Origin: Triticum aestivum
Lineage: Eukaryota > Streptophyta > Magnoliopsida > Poales > Poaceae
Assembly: GCF_018294505.1 (NCBI RefSeq)
Contig: NC_057811.1
Span: 22,920,579-22,984,578, forward strand
DNA length: 64,000 bases
Direction: 5' to 3'
Below are positions 11,241 to 23,206 of this stretch, piece by piece. Each line of letters begins with the position of its first letter. Positions within the stretch are counted from its first letter, which is position 1. Position numbers and translations under genes: made by a program. Below the pieces are notes generated by a model, which saw nothing but the letters and a program-made list of their open reading frames with translations, ran no database searches and was not told the DNA's origin.

Positions 11241-12966
11241 TGTTGGCGAACGTAGTAATTTCAAAAAATTTCCTACGCACACGCAAGATCATGGTGATGC
11301 ATAGCAACGAGAGGGGATAGTGTTGTCCACGTACCCTCGTAGACCGACAGCGGAAGCGTTATCACAACGCGGTTGATGTAGTCGTACGTCTTCACGATCC
11401 GACCGATCAAGTACCGAACGCACGGCACCTCCGAGTTCTACACACGTTCAGCTCGATGACGTCCCTCGAACTCCAATCCAGCCAAGTGTTGAGGGAGAGT
11501 TTCGTCAGCACGACGGCGTGGTGACGATGATGATGTTCCACCGGCGCAGGGCTTCGCCTAAGCTCCGCAACGGTATTATCGAGGTGTAATATGCTGGAGG
11601 GGGGCACCGCACACGGCTAAGAGATCTCAAGGATCAATTGTTGTGTATCTGGGGTGCCCCCCTGCCCCCGTATATAAAGGAGCAAGGGAGGAGGAGGCCG
11701 GCCCTAGGAGGGGCGGCACCAAGTGTGGAATCCTACTAGGACTCCCTAGTCCTAGTACGATTCCACCTCCCATATGGAATAGGAAAAGAGGAAGGGAAAA
11801 AGAGAAGGAAGGAAGGGGGCGCCCCCCTTCCCTAGTCCAATTCGGACCAGACCAAGGGGAGGGGTGCGGCCACCCTTGAGGCCCTTTTTCTTCTTTCCCG
11901 TATGGCCCAATAAGGCCCAATACGTATTCCCGTAACTCTGCGGTACTCCGAAAAATACCCGAATCACTCGGAACCTTTCCGAAGTCCGAATATAGTCGTC
12001 CAATATATCGATCTTTACGTCTCGACCATTTCGAGACTCCTCGTCATGTCCCTGATCTCATCCGGGACTCCGAACTCCTTCGGTACATCAACATACATAA
12101 ACTCATAATAAAACTGTCATCGTAACTTTAAGCGTGCGGACCCTACGGGTTCGAGAACTATGTAGACATGACCGAGACACGTCTCCGGTCAATAACCAAT
12201 AGCGGGACCTGGATGCCCATATTGGCTCCCACATATTCTACGAAGATCTTTATCGGTCAGACCGCATAACAACATACGTTGTTCCCTTTGTCATTGGTAT
12301 GTTACTTGCCCGAGATTCGATCGTCGGTATCTCGATACCTAGTTCAATCTCGTTACCGGCAAGTCTCTTTACTCGTTCCGTAATACATCATCCCGCAACT
12401 AACTCATTAGTCACAATGCTTGCAAGGCTTATAGTGATGTGCATTACCGAGTGGGCCCAGAGATACCTCTCCGACAATCGGAGTGACAAATCCTAATCTC
12501 GAAATACGCCAACCCAACAAGTACCTTTGGAGACACCTGTAGAGCACCTTTATAATCACCCAGTTACGTTGTGACGTTTGGTAGCACACAAAGTGTTCCT
12601 CCGGTAAACGGGAGTTGCATAATCTCATAGTCATAGGAACATGTATAAGTCATGAAGAAAGCAATAGCAACATACTAAATGATCGGGTGCTAAGCTAACG
12701 GAATGGATCAAGTCAATCACGTCATTCTCCTAATGAGGTGATCTCGTTAATCAAATGACAACTCATGTCTATGGCTAGGGAACATAACCATCTTTGATTA
12801 ATGAGCTAGTCAAGTAGAGGCATACTAGTGACACTCTGTTTGTCTATGTATTCACACATGTATTATGTTTCCGGTTAATACAATTCTAGCATGAATAATA
12901 AACATTTATCATTATATAAGGAAATATATAATACTTTATTATTGCCTCTAGGGCATATTTCCTTCA
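11241..12966 (-). repeat. 3' LTR of the nested Copia
   Basis: It runs from TGTTGGCGAACG to ATTTCCTTCA on the plus strand. Its outer 0.8 kb (11241 to about 12050) differs from the partner LTR by many substitutions and indels, whereas the rest (about 12050-12966) is almost identical to 18895-19809. Confidence 0.9.
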
Positions 12967-12978
12967 GTCTCCCACTTG
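12967..12978 (-). other. Polypurine tract of the nested Copia
   Basis: On the minus strand this reads AAGTGGGAGAC next to the 3' LTR, the same as the tract of the plus-strand copy. Confidence 0.7.
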
Positions 12979-13189
12979 CACTAGAGTCAGTAATCTAGTT
13001 CACATCGCCATGTCATTTAACATCAATAATTCACATCACCATGTGATTAACACCCATAGTTCACATCTCTATGTGACCAACTCTCAAAGGGTTTACTAGT
13101 CAATAATCTAGTTCACATCGCTATGTGATTAACACCCACAGAGTACTAAGGTGTGATCATGTTTTGATTGTGAGATAATTTTAGTCAAC

Positions 13190-15644
13190 GGGTCTGTCAC
13201 ATTCAGATCCGTAAGTATTTTGCAAATATCTATGTCTACAATGCTCTTCACGGAGCTACTCTAGCTAATTGCTCCCACTTTCAATATGTATCTAGACCGA
13301 GACTTAGAGTCATCTAGATTTAGTGTCAAAACTTGCATCGACGTAACCCTTTACGACGAACCTTTTGTCACTTCCATAATCGAGAAACATTTCCTTATTC
13401 CACTAAGGATAATTTTGACCGCTGTCCAGTGATCTACTCCTAGATCACTATTGTACTCCCTTGCCAAAATCAGTGTAGGGTATACAATAGATCTGGTACA
13501 CAGCATGGCATACTTTATAGAACCTATGGCCAAGGCATAGGGAATGACTTTCATTCTCTTTCTATCTTCTGCCGTGGTCGGGCTTTGAGTCTTACTCAAT
13601 TTCACACCTTGTAACACAGGCAAGAACTCTTTTTTTGACTGTTCTATTTTGAACTACTTCAAAATCTTGTTAAGGTATGTACTCATTGAAAAAAACTTAT
13701 CAAGCGTCTTGATCTATCTCTATAGATCTTGATGCTCAATATGTAAGCAGCTTTACCGAGGTCTATCTTTGAAAAACTTCTTTCAAACACTCCTTTATGC
13801 TTTGCAGAATAATTCTACATTATTTCCGATCAACAATATGTCATTCACATATACTTATCAGAAATGCTGTAGTGCTCCCACTCACTTTCTTTTAAATACA
13901 GGCTTCACCGCAAGTCTGTATAACACTATATTCTTTGATCAACTTATCAAAGTGTATATTCCAACTCCGAGATGCTTGCACCAGTCCATAGATGGATCGC
14001 TGGAGCTTGCATATTTTGTTAGCACCTTTAGGATTGACAAAACCTTCTGGTTGCATCATATACAACTTTTCTTTAATAAATCCATTAAGGAATGCAGTTT
14101 TGTTTATCCATTTGCCATATTTCATAAAATGCGGCAATTGCTAACATGATTTGGACAGACTTAAGCATAGATACGAGTGAGAAACTCTCATCGTAGTCAA
14201 CACCTTGAACTTGTCGAAAACCTTTTTCGACAATTCTAGCTTTGTAGATAGTAACACTACTATCAGCGTCCGTCTTCCTCTTGAAGATCCATTTATTCTC
14301 AATGGCTTGCCGATCATCGGGCAAGTCAACCAAAGTCCACACTTTGTTCTCATACATGGATCTCATCTCAGATTTCATGGCCTCAAGCCATTTTGCGGAA
14401 TCTGGGCTCATCATCGCTTCCTCATAGTTCGTAGGTTCGTCATGGTCAAGTAACATGACCTCCAGAACAGGATTACCGTACCACTCTGGTGCGGATCTTA
14501 CTCTGGTTGACCTACGAGGTTCGGTAATAACTTGATCTGAAGTTTCATGATCATCATCATTAGCTTCCTCACTAATTGGTGTAGGTGTCACAGGAACAGA
14601 TTTCTGTGATGAACTACTTTCCAATAAGGGAGCAGGTACAGTTACCTCATCAAGTTCTACTTTCCTCCCACTCACTTCTTTCGAGAGAAACTCCTTCTCT
14701 AGAAAGGATCCATTCTTAGCAACGAATGTCTTGCCTTCGGATCTGTGATAGAAGGTGTACCCAACTGTCTCCTTTGGGTATCCTATGAAGACACATTTCT
14801 CCGATTTGGGTTTGAGCTTATCAGGATGAAACTTTTTCACATAAGCATCGCAACCCCAAACTTTAAGAAACGACAACTTTGGTTTCTTGCCAAACCTCAG
14901 TTCATAAGGCGTCGTCTCAACGGATTTTGATGGTGCCCTATTTAACGTGAATGCAGCTGTCTCTAATGCATAACCCAAAACGATAGTGGTAGATCGGTAA
15001 GAGACATCATAATCGCACCATATCTAATAAAGTACGGTTACGACGTTCGGACACACCATTACACTGTGGTGTTCCAGGTGGCGTGAGTAGTGAAACTATT
15101 TCACATTGTTTTAACTGAAGGCCAAACTCGTAACTCAAATATCTTCTCTACGATCAGATCGTAGAAACTTTATTTTCTTGTTACGATGATTTTCCACTTC
15201 ACTCTGAAATTCTTTGAACTTTTCAAATGTTTCAGACTTATGTTTCATCAAGTAGATATACCCATATCTGCTCAAATCATCTGTGAAGGTCAGAAAATAA
15301 TGATACCTGCTACGAGCCTCAATATTCATCGGACCACATACATCTGTATGTATGATTTCCAACAAATCTGTTGCTCTCTCCATAGTTCCGGAGAACGGCG
15401 TTTTAGTCATCTTGCCCATGAGGCACGGTTCGCAAGCATCAAGTGATTCATAATCAAGTGATTCCAAAATCCCATCAGTATGGAGTTTCTTCATGCGCTT
15501 TACACCAATATGACCTAAACGGCAGTGCCACAAATAAGTTGCACTATCATTATTAACTTTGCATCTTTTGGCTTCAATATTATGAATATGTGTATCACTA
15601 CGATCGAGATCCAACAAACCATTTTCGTTGGTGTGTATGACCAT
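13190..15644 (-). pseudogene. Copia pol of the nested element (degenerate)
   Basis: Read on the minus strand, the pre-integrase motif ATYLWHCRLGHIG (near 15545) is followed by integrase (LLEIIHTDVCGPM near 15365), a broken core at about 15000-15130, then the RT region (TTPYELRFGKKPKL near 14915; SVTIYKARIVEKGFRQVQGVDYDES near 14240-14190 with the usual entry block; [11 protein letters not shown] near 14000). The catalytic box near 13845 reads YVNDILLI. RNase H remains are at 13623-13351. Frame breaks at about 14980-15135, 14085 and 13890 make it non-functional. Confidence 0.85.
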
Positions 15645-15776
15645 AAAGGTTTTTATTCATGTAAACAGAACAACAATTGTTCTCTAACTTAAATGAATAA
15701 CCGTATTGCAATAAACATGATCAAATCATATTCATGCTCAACGCAAACACCAAATAACACTTATTTAGTTTCAACA

Positions 15777-16115
15777 CTAATCCCGAAAGTATAGGGAGTG
15801 TGCGATGATGATCATATCAATCTTGGAACTACTTCCAACACACATCGTCACCTCGCCTTTTACTAGTCTCTGTTTATTCTGCAACTCCCGTTTCGAGTTA
15901 CTACTCTTTAGCAACTGAACCAGTATCAAATACTGAGGGGTTGCTATAAACATTAGTAAGTACACATCAATAACATGTATATCCAATATACCTTTGTTCA
16001 CTTTGCCATCCTTCTTATCCACCAAATACTTGGGGCAGTTCCGCTTCCAGTGACCAGTCCCTTTGCAGTAGAAGCACTTAGTCTCAGGCTTAGGTACAGA
16101 CTTGGGCTTCTTCAC
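15777..16115 (-). pseudogene. Copia gag C-terminal fragment with zinc knuckle
   Basis: A CX2CX4HX4C knuckle (CFYCKGTGHWKRNC) is visible near 16085-16045 on the minus strand, followed by a Lys-rich stretch. The rest of gag (about 16116-16850) is recognisable only as broken pieces. The matching plus-strand copy begins just downstream of the knuckle, at 6531. Confidence 0.75.
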
Positions 16116-16849
16116 TTGAGTAGCAACTTGCTTGCCATTCTTTTGAAGTTCCCCTTCTTCCCTTTGCCCTTTTCTTGAAACTAGTTGTCTTGTTAACCAT
16201 CAACACTTGATGTTTTTCTTGATTTCTACCTTCGTCGATTTCAGCATCACGAAGAGCTCGGGAATTACTTTCGTCATCCCTTGCATATTATAGTTCATCA
16301 CGAAGTTCTACTAACTTGGTGATGGTGACTAGAGAATTCTGTCAATCACTATTTTATCTGGAAGATTAACTCCCACTTGATTCAAGCGATTGTAGTACCC
16401 AGACAATCTGAGCACATGCTCACTAGTTGAGCGATTCTCCTCCATCTTTTAGCCATAGAACTTGTTGAGACTCATATCTCTCAACTCGGGTATTTGCTTG
16501 AAATATTAACTGCAACTCCTGGAACATCTTATATGGTCCATGACGTTCAAAACGTCTTTGAAGTCCCGATTCTAAGCCGTTAAGCATGGTGCACTAAACT
16601 ATCAAGTAGTCATCATATTGAGCTAGCCAAATGTTCATAACGTCTGCATCTGCTCCTGCAATAGGTCTGTCACCTAGCGGTGCATCAAGGACATAATTTT
16701 GCTATGCAGCAATGAGGATAATCCTCAGATCACGGATCCAATCCGCATCTTTGCTACTAACATTTTCAACATAATTTTTCTCTAGGAACATATCAAAAAT
16801 AAACACAGGGAAGCAACAACGCGAGCTATTGATCTACAACATAGATTTG

Positions 16850-18089
16850 CAAATACTATCAGGACTAAGTTCATGATAAATTTAAGTTCAATTAATCATA
16901 TTACTTAAGAACTCCCACTTAGATAGACATCCCTCTAATCATCTAAGTGATTACGTGATCCAAATCAACTAAACCATGTCCGATCATCACGTGAGATGGA
17001 GTAGTTTCAATGGTGAACATCACTATGTTGATCATATCTACTATATGATTCACGCTCGACCTTTCGGTCTCTGTGTTCCGAGGCCATATCTGTCATATGC
17101 TAGGCTCGTCAAGTTTAACCTGAGTATTCCGCGTGTGCAACTGTTTTGCACCCGTTGTATTTGAACGTAGAGCCTATCACACCCGATCATCACGTGGTGT
17201 CTCAGCACGAAGAACTTTCGCAACGGTGCATACTCAGGGAGAACACTTTTATCTTGAAATTTTAGTGAGAGATCATCTTATAATGCTACCGTCAATCAAA
17301 GCAAGATAAGATGCATAAAGGATTAACATCACATGCAATCAATATAAGTGATATGATATGGCCATCATCATCTTGTGCTTGTGATCTCCATCTCCGAAGC
17401 ACCGTGCTCGTGATCTCCATCTCCGAAGCACCGTCATGATCACCATCGTCACCGGCGCGACACCTTGATCTCCATCGTAGCATCGTTGTCGTCTCGCCAA
17501 CTTATTGCTTTTACGACTATCGCTACCGCTTAGTGATAAAGTAAAACTATTACATGGCGATTGCATCTCATACAATAAAGCGACAACCATATGGCTCCTG
17601 CCAGTTGCCGATAACTCGGTTACAAAACATGATCATCTCATACAACACATTATATCACATCATGTCTTGACCATATCACATCACAACATGCCCTGCAAAA
17701 ACAAGTTAGACGTCCTCTACTTTGTTGTTGCAAGTTTTACGTGGCTGCTACGGGCTTAGCAAGAACCGTTCTTACCTACGCATCAAAACCACAACGATAG
17801 TTTGTCAAGTTGGTGCTGTTTTAACCTTCGCAAGGACCGGGCGTAGCCACACTCGGTTCAACTAAAGTTGGAGAAACTGACACCCGCCAGCCACCTGTGT
17901 GCAAAGCACGTCGGTAGAACCAGTCTCGCGTAAGCGTACGCGTAATGTCGGTCCGGGCCGCTTCATCCAACAATACCGCCGAACCAAAGTATGACATGCT
18001 GGTAAGCAGTATGACTTGTATCGCCCACAACTCACTTGTGTTCTACTCGTGCATATAACATCTACGCATAAAACCTGGCTCGGATCCAC
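16850..18089 (-). other. Untranslated leader of the nested Copia with primer site
   Basis: This is long non-coding leader between gag and the 5' LTR. The segment 17770-18089 is an inverted match of 19885-20199. The degenerate primer site is at about 18075-18088 (minus strand TGGATCCGAGCCAG, compared with the TGGTATCAGAGCC initiator-tRNA type). Confidence 0.7.
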
Positions 18090-19809
18090 TGTTGGGGAAC
18101 GTAGTAATTTCAAAAAAAATTCCTACGCACACGCAAGATCATGGTGATGCATAGCAACGAGAGGGAGAGTGTTGTCCACGTACCCTCGTAGACCGAAAGC
18201 GGAAGCGTTAGCACAACGCGGTTGATGTAGTCGTACGTCTTCACGATCCGACCGATCAAGTACCGAACGCACGGCACCTCCGAGTTCAGCACACGTTCAG
18301 CTCGATGACGTCCCTCGAACTCCGATCCAGCCGAGCTTTGAGGGAGAGTTTCCGTCAGCACGACGGCGTGGTGACGATCTTGATGTTCTACCATCACAGG
18401 GCTTCGCCTAAGTACCGCTACAATATTACCGAGGATTTGGTGGAGGGGGCACCACACACGGCTTAAGAGATCAATGATCAATTATTGTGTCTATGGGGTG
18501 CCCCCTGCCCCCGTATATAAAGGAGCAAGGGGGGAGGCGGCCGTCCTAGGAGGAGGGCGCGCCAAGGGGGAGTCCTACTTCCCACCGGGAGTAGGACTCC
18601 TCCTTCCCTTGTTTGGAGTAGGAAGAGAAGGAAAGAGGGGGAGAGGAACAAGGAAAAGGGGCTGCACCCCTTGTCCAATTCAGACCAGAGGGGGGGCGCG
18701 CCTCCTTCCTTTTGGCCTCTCTCCTCTATTCCCGTATGGCCCAATAAGGCTCATATACTCCCCGGCGAATTCTCGTAACTCTCCGGTACTCCAAAAAATA
18801 CCCGAATCACTCGGAACCTTTCCGATGTCCGAATACAGTCGTCTAATATATCAATCTTTACGTCTCGACCATTTCGAGACTCCTCGTCATGTCCCCGATC
18901 TCATCCGGGACTCCGAACTCCTTCGGTACATCAACATACATAAACTCATAATAAAACTGTCATCGTAACTTTAAGCGTGCGGACCCTACGGGTTCGAGAA
19001 CTATGTAGACATGACCGAGACACGTCTCCGGTCAATAACCAATAGCGGGACCTGGATGCCCATATTGGCTCCCACATATTCTACGAAGATCTTTATCGGT
19101 CAGACCGCATAACAACATACGTTGTTCCCTTTGTCATCGGTATGTTACTTGCCCGAGATTCGATCGTCGGTATCTCGATACCTAGTTCAATCTCGTTACC
19201 GGCAAGTCTCTTTACTCGTTCCGTAATACATCATCCCGCAACTAACTCATTAGTCACAATGCTTGCAAGGCTTATAGTGATGTGCATTACCGAGTGGGCC
19301 CAGAGATACCTCTCCGACAATCGGAGTGACAAATCCTAATCTCGAAATACGCCAACCCAACAAGTACCTTTGGAGACACCTGTAGAGCACCTTTATAATC
19401 ACCCAGTTACGTTGTGACGTTTGGTAGCACACAAAGTGTTCCTCCGGTAAACGGGAGTTGCATAATCTCATAGTCATAGGAACATGTATAAGTCATGAAG
19501 AAAGCAATAGCAACATACTAAACGATCGGGTGCTAAGCTAATGGAATTGGTCAAGTCAATCACGTCATTCTCCTAATGAGGTGATCTCGTTAATCAAATG
19601 ACAACTCATGTCTATGGCTAGGAAACATAACCATCTTTGATTAACGAGCTAGTCAAGTAGAGGCATACTTGTGACACTCTGTTTGTCTATGTATTCACAC
19701 ATGTATTATGTTTCCGGTTAATACAATTCTAGCATGAATAATAAACATTTATCATGATATAAGGAAATATATAATACTTTATTATTGCCTCTAGGGCATA
19801 TTTCCTTCA
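18090..19809 (-). repeat. 5' LTR of the nested Copia
   Basis: It runs from TGTTGGGGAACG to ATTTCCTTCA and is followed by the target duplication CCCCT. A TATATAAAGG sequence lies near 18515 on the plus strand, the complement of the LTR's promoter-region TATA. See the 3' LTR entry for the mosaic divergence. Confidence 0.9.
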
Positions 19810-19884
19810 CCCCTCTCGTTGCTATGCATCACCATGATCTTGCGTGTGCGTAGTAAATTTTTGAAATTACTACGTTTCCCAACA
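19810..19884 (+). repeat. Copia LTR, last part (continuation of 9576-11240)
   Basis: It begins with the duplicated CCCCT, continues CTCGTTGCTATGCATCACC and ends TTTCCCAACA. This is exactly the 3' end missing from the LTR cut at 11240. The joined LTR is 1,735 bp after removal of one CCCCT. Confidence 0.9.
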
Positions 19885-20199
19885 GTGGCATCCGTGCCGG
19901 GTTTATGCGTAGATGTTATATGCACGAGTAGAACACAAGTGATTTGTGGGCGAAACAAGTCATACTTCTTACCAGCATGTCATACCTTGATTCGGCGGTA
20001 TTGTTGGATGAAGCGGCCCGGGCCGACATTACGCGTACGCTTACGCGAGACTGGTTCTACCGACGTGCTTCGCACACGGGTGGCTGGCGGGTGTTAGTTT
20101 CTCCAACTTTAGTTGAATCGAGTGTGGCTACGCCCGGTCCTTGTGAAGGTTAAAACAACACATACTTGACGAAATATCGTTGTGGTTTTGATGCGTTGG
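19885..20199 (+). mobile_element. Copia primer site and leader fragment
   Basis: Directly after the LTR end lies TGGCATCCGTGCCGGG (from 19886), a diverged TGGTATCAGAGCC-type primer site, then about 300 bp of leader that matches 17770-18089 inverted. It is cut at 20199 by an Athila-type LTR. It makes the preceding LTR serve as 3' LTR of one element and 5' LTR of another. Confidence 0.8.
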
Positions 20200-21773
20200 T
20201 GATACGTCTCCAACGTATCTATAATTTTTTATTGTTCCATGCTATATTATATTCTGTTTTGGACATTAATGGGCTTTATTTCATGCTTTTATATTATTTT
20301 TGGGACTAACCTATTAACCGGAGGCCCAGCCCAGAATTGCTGTTTTTTGCCTATTTCAGAGTTTCCCAGAAAAAGAATATCAAACGGAGTACAAACGGAA
20401 TGAAACCTTCGGGAACGTGATTTTCGGAACGAACGTGATCCAGAGGAATTGGACCCTACGTCAAGACATCAACCAGGAGGGCACGAGGTAGGGGGGCGCG
20501 CCTACCCCCCTGGGCACGCCCTCGACCCTCATGGGACCCATGTTGCTCCACCGACGTACTTCTTCCTCCTATATATACCCACGTACCCCCAAACTACCAG
20601 ATACGGAGCCAAAAACCTAATTCCACCGCCGCAACCTTCTGTACCCGTGAGATCCCATCCTGGGGCCTTTTCCGGAGCTCCGCCGGAGGGGGCATTCATC
20701 ATGGAGGGCTTCTACATCAACACCATAGCCTCTCCGATGATGTGTGAGTAGTTTACCTCGGACCTTCGGGTCCATAGTTATTAGCTAGATGGCTTCTTCT
20801 CTCTTTTTGGATCTCAATACAATGTTCTCCCCCTCTCTTGTGGAGATCTATTCGATGTAATCTTCTTTTGCGGTGTGTTTGTTGAGACCGATGAATTGTG
20901 GGTTTATGATCAAGTTTATCTATGAACAAAATTTGAATCTTCTCTGAATTCTTTTATGTATGATTGGTTATCTTTGTAAGTCTCTTCGAATTATCAGTTT
21001 GGTTTGGCCTACTATATTGATCTTTCTTGCAATGGGAGAAGTGCTTAGCTTTGGGTTCAATCTTGCGGTGTCCTTTCCCAGTGACAGTAGGGGCACCAAG
21101 GCACGTATTGTATTTTTTGCCATCGAGGATAACAAGATGGGGTTTATATCATATTGCATGATTTTATCCCTCTACATCATGTCATCTTGCTTAAAGCGTT
21201 ACTCTGTTCTTATGAACTTAATACTCTAGATGCATGCTGGATAGCGGTCGATGTGTGGAGTAATAGTAGTAGATGCAGGCAGGAGTCGGTCTACTTGTCT
21301 CGGACGTGATCCCTATATACATGATCATACCTAGATATTCTCATAACTATGCTCAATTCTGTCAATTGCTCAACAGTAATTTGTTCACCCACCGTAATAC
21401 TTATGCTCTCGAGAGAAGCCTCTAGTGAAACCTATGGCCCCCGGGTCTATTTTCTATCATATTAATCTTCCAACACTTAGCTATTTTCATTGCCTTTTAT
21501 TTTAGCTTGCATCTTTATCATAAAAATACCAAAAATATTATCCTATCATATCTAACAGATCTCACTCTCGTAAGTGACCGTGAAGGGATTGTCAACCCCT
21601 TTATTGCGTTGGTTGCGAGGATTTATTTGTTTGTGTAGGTGCGAGGGACTCGTGCGTGGCCTCCTATTGGATTGATACCTTGGTTCTCAAAAACTGAGGG
21701 AAATACTTACGCTACTTGCTGCATCACCCTTTCCTCTTCAAGGGAAAACCAACGTAGTGCTCAAGAGGTAGCA
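20200..21773 (+). repeat. 5' LTR, Athila-type
   Basis: It starts TGATACGTCTCCAACGTATC and ends GAGGTAGCA. A TATATATA promoter box is at 20570-20577, followed by a transcribed CCGCCGCAACC leader. Related but distinct LTRs occur at 39054, 44620 (inverted), 48123 and 54422. Confidence 0.85.
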
Positions 21774-21784
21774 AGAAGGATTTC

Positions 21785-21802
21785 TGGCGCCGTTGCCGGG
21801 GA
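21785..21802 (+). other. Primer binding site, Athila-type
   Basis: TGGCGCCGTTGCCGGGGA lies 11 bases after the LTR end. This tRNA-Asp-type primer site is characteristic of Athila elements. Confidence 0.8.
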
Positions 21803-21994
21803 GTCTACGCAAAAGTCAACATACCAAGTACCCATCACAAACCCTTATCTCCTGCATTACATTATTTGCCATTTGCCTCTCATTTTCCTCTCCCCCACTT
21901 CACCCTTGACGTTTTATTTGCCCTCTCTTTTTCCGTTCGCCTCTTTTTTGCTTGCTTCTTGTTTGCTCGTGTGTTGGATTGCTTGCTTGTCACG

Positions 21995-23140
21995 ATGGCT
22001 CTACCTAGAATTGGTGATCTTCACCTTAAAAGGTTAGAAGAGATCGAAAGCAACGTCAGGAGTTTTATGGTCTTACAATTTGATCATAATAATTTCTTTA
22101 GAAACTAGCTTAAGGAACAAAAATGCTGTATGGGTTATATGAATAAAGAGCTCGATAATATGTCTAAAGAATTTGATGGTTTGAAATCTCAGATTGCTCA
22201 GCTTGAGAAGTTAATAGCTGAAGTTTCGGACAAGCAAGCCAGCTTAGTTAATAAGATGGCCGCTAAACCGGAATTTTTTTGGGAGAATAAAGATGAAGAT
22301 ATAAAAGTTATTGATGTGTCCCCTATTAAATCTTTGTTTTGCAATATGAATCTTGATAATGATGGGACTGAATCTGATCCACCTTTACCTAGAAGGCATT
22401 CCAAAAATTCGGAGTTTTTAGATCTTGATGCAAAAATTGGTAAAAGTGGGATTGAAGAGAGCAAAACTTTAGATATTAAAGAACCCACTATTTTGGATTT
22501 CAAGGAATTTAATTATGATAATTGCTCTTTGATAGATTGTATTTCCTTGTTGCAATCCGTGCTAAATTCTGCTCACACTTATAGTCAAAATAAAGCTTTT
22601 ACTAAACATATCGTTGATGCTTTGATGCAATCTTATGAAGAAAAACTTGAGTTGGAAGTTTCTATCCCTAGAAAACTTTATGATGAGTGGGAACCTACTA
22701 TTAAAATTAAAATTAAAGATCATCAATGCTATGCTTTGTGTGATTAGGGTGCTAGTGTTTCCATGATTCCAAAGACTTTATGCGATTTGCTAGGTTTCCG
22801 TGATTTTGATGATTGCTCTTTAAACTTGCACCTTGCGGATTCCACCATTAAGAAACCTATGGGAAGAATTAATGATGTTCTTATTATTGCAAATAAGAAT
22901 TATGTGCCCATAGATTTTATTGTTCTTGATATAGATGGCAATCCCTCATGTCCTATTATTCTTGGTAGACCTTTACTTAGAACGATCGGTGCAATTATTG
23001 ATATGAAGGAAGGAAATATTAGATTCCAATTTCCATTAAGGAAAGGCATGGAACATTTTCCTAGAAAGAAAATAAAATTACCATATGAATTTATCATGAG
23101 AGCCACTTATGGATTGCCTACCAAAGATGGCAATACCTAG
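21995..23140 (+). pseudogene. Athila-type gag remnant plus aspartic protease (two stops)
   Basis: A single frame of 382 codons starts at ATG 21995 (MALPRIGDLHLK) and is interrupted by TAG at 22106-22108 and 22745-22747. The middle contains a coiled-coil-like stretch (KEFDGLKSQIAQLEKL). The end is a retropepsin-like domain: the active-site region reads CD-stop-GASVSMIP, so the second stop falls inside the catalytic D-x-G-A motif. The conserved PIILGRPLLRT, typical of Gypsy proteases, is near 22955. No zinc knuckle or classical gag core is recognisable. It is not functional as it stands. Confidence 0.75.
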
Positions 23141-23206
23141 ATCTATCCTTGCTTTTATGCCTAGCTATGGGTGTTAAACGATATCGCTTGTTGGGAGGCA
23201 ACCCAA

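Larger units (their letters stand above)
11241..19809 (-). mobile_element. Complete Angela/BARE-type Copia, nested in a Copia LTR
   Basis: The element is 8,569 bp with two LTRs of 1,726 and 1,720 bp. It is flanked by a perfect 5 bp target duplication, CCCCT at 11236-11240 and 19810-19814. Outer ends are TGTTGG...CTTCA on the plus strand. It carries a polypurine tract, a primer site, a gag fragment and pol, all on the minus strand, and all coding is broken. The target was the LTR of a related Copia in the opposite orientation. Confidence 0.93.
20200..23206 (+). mobile_element. Truncated Athila-type Gypsy element
   Basis: A 5' LTR (20200-21773), a TGGCGCCGTTGCCGGGGA primer site and about 1.4 kb of internal sequence are present. 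Reverse transcriptase, integrase and the 3' LTR are missing. It interrupts the Copia leader after GATGCGTTGG; because the 3' end is lost, no target duplication can be shown. The internal region ends with CTTGTTGGGAGGCAACCCAATT, a motif also found near 51640 in the intact relative, and switches at 23207 to DUF295 gene sequence. Confidence 0.85.

Noticed and set aside
11316..11640. Possible CRISPR-like or regulatory palindromes near 11240
   Set aside because: The symmetry is explained by two Copia LTRs facing each other after a nested insertion.
12299..12634. Frames with identical translations at 12299-12634 and 19142-19477
   Set aside because: They are fortuitous frames in the two near-identical LTR halves; the same sequence at 10049-10246 is in the third LTR. 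Not conserved proteins.
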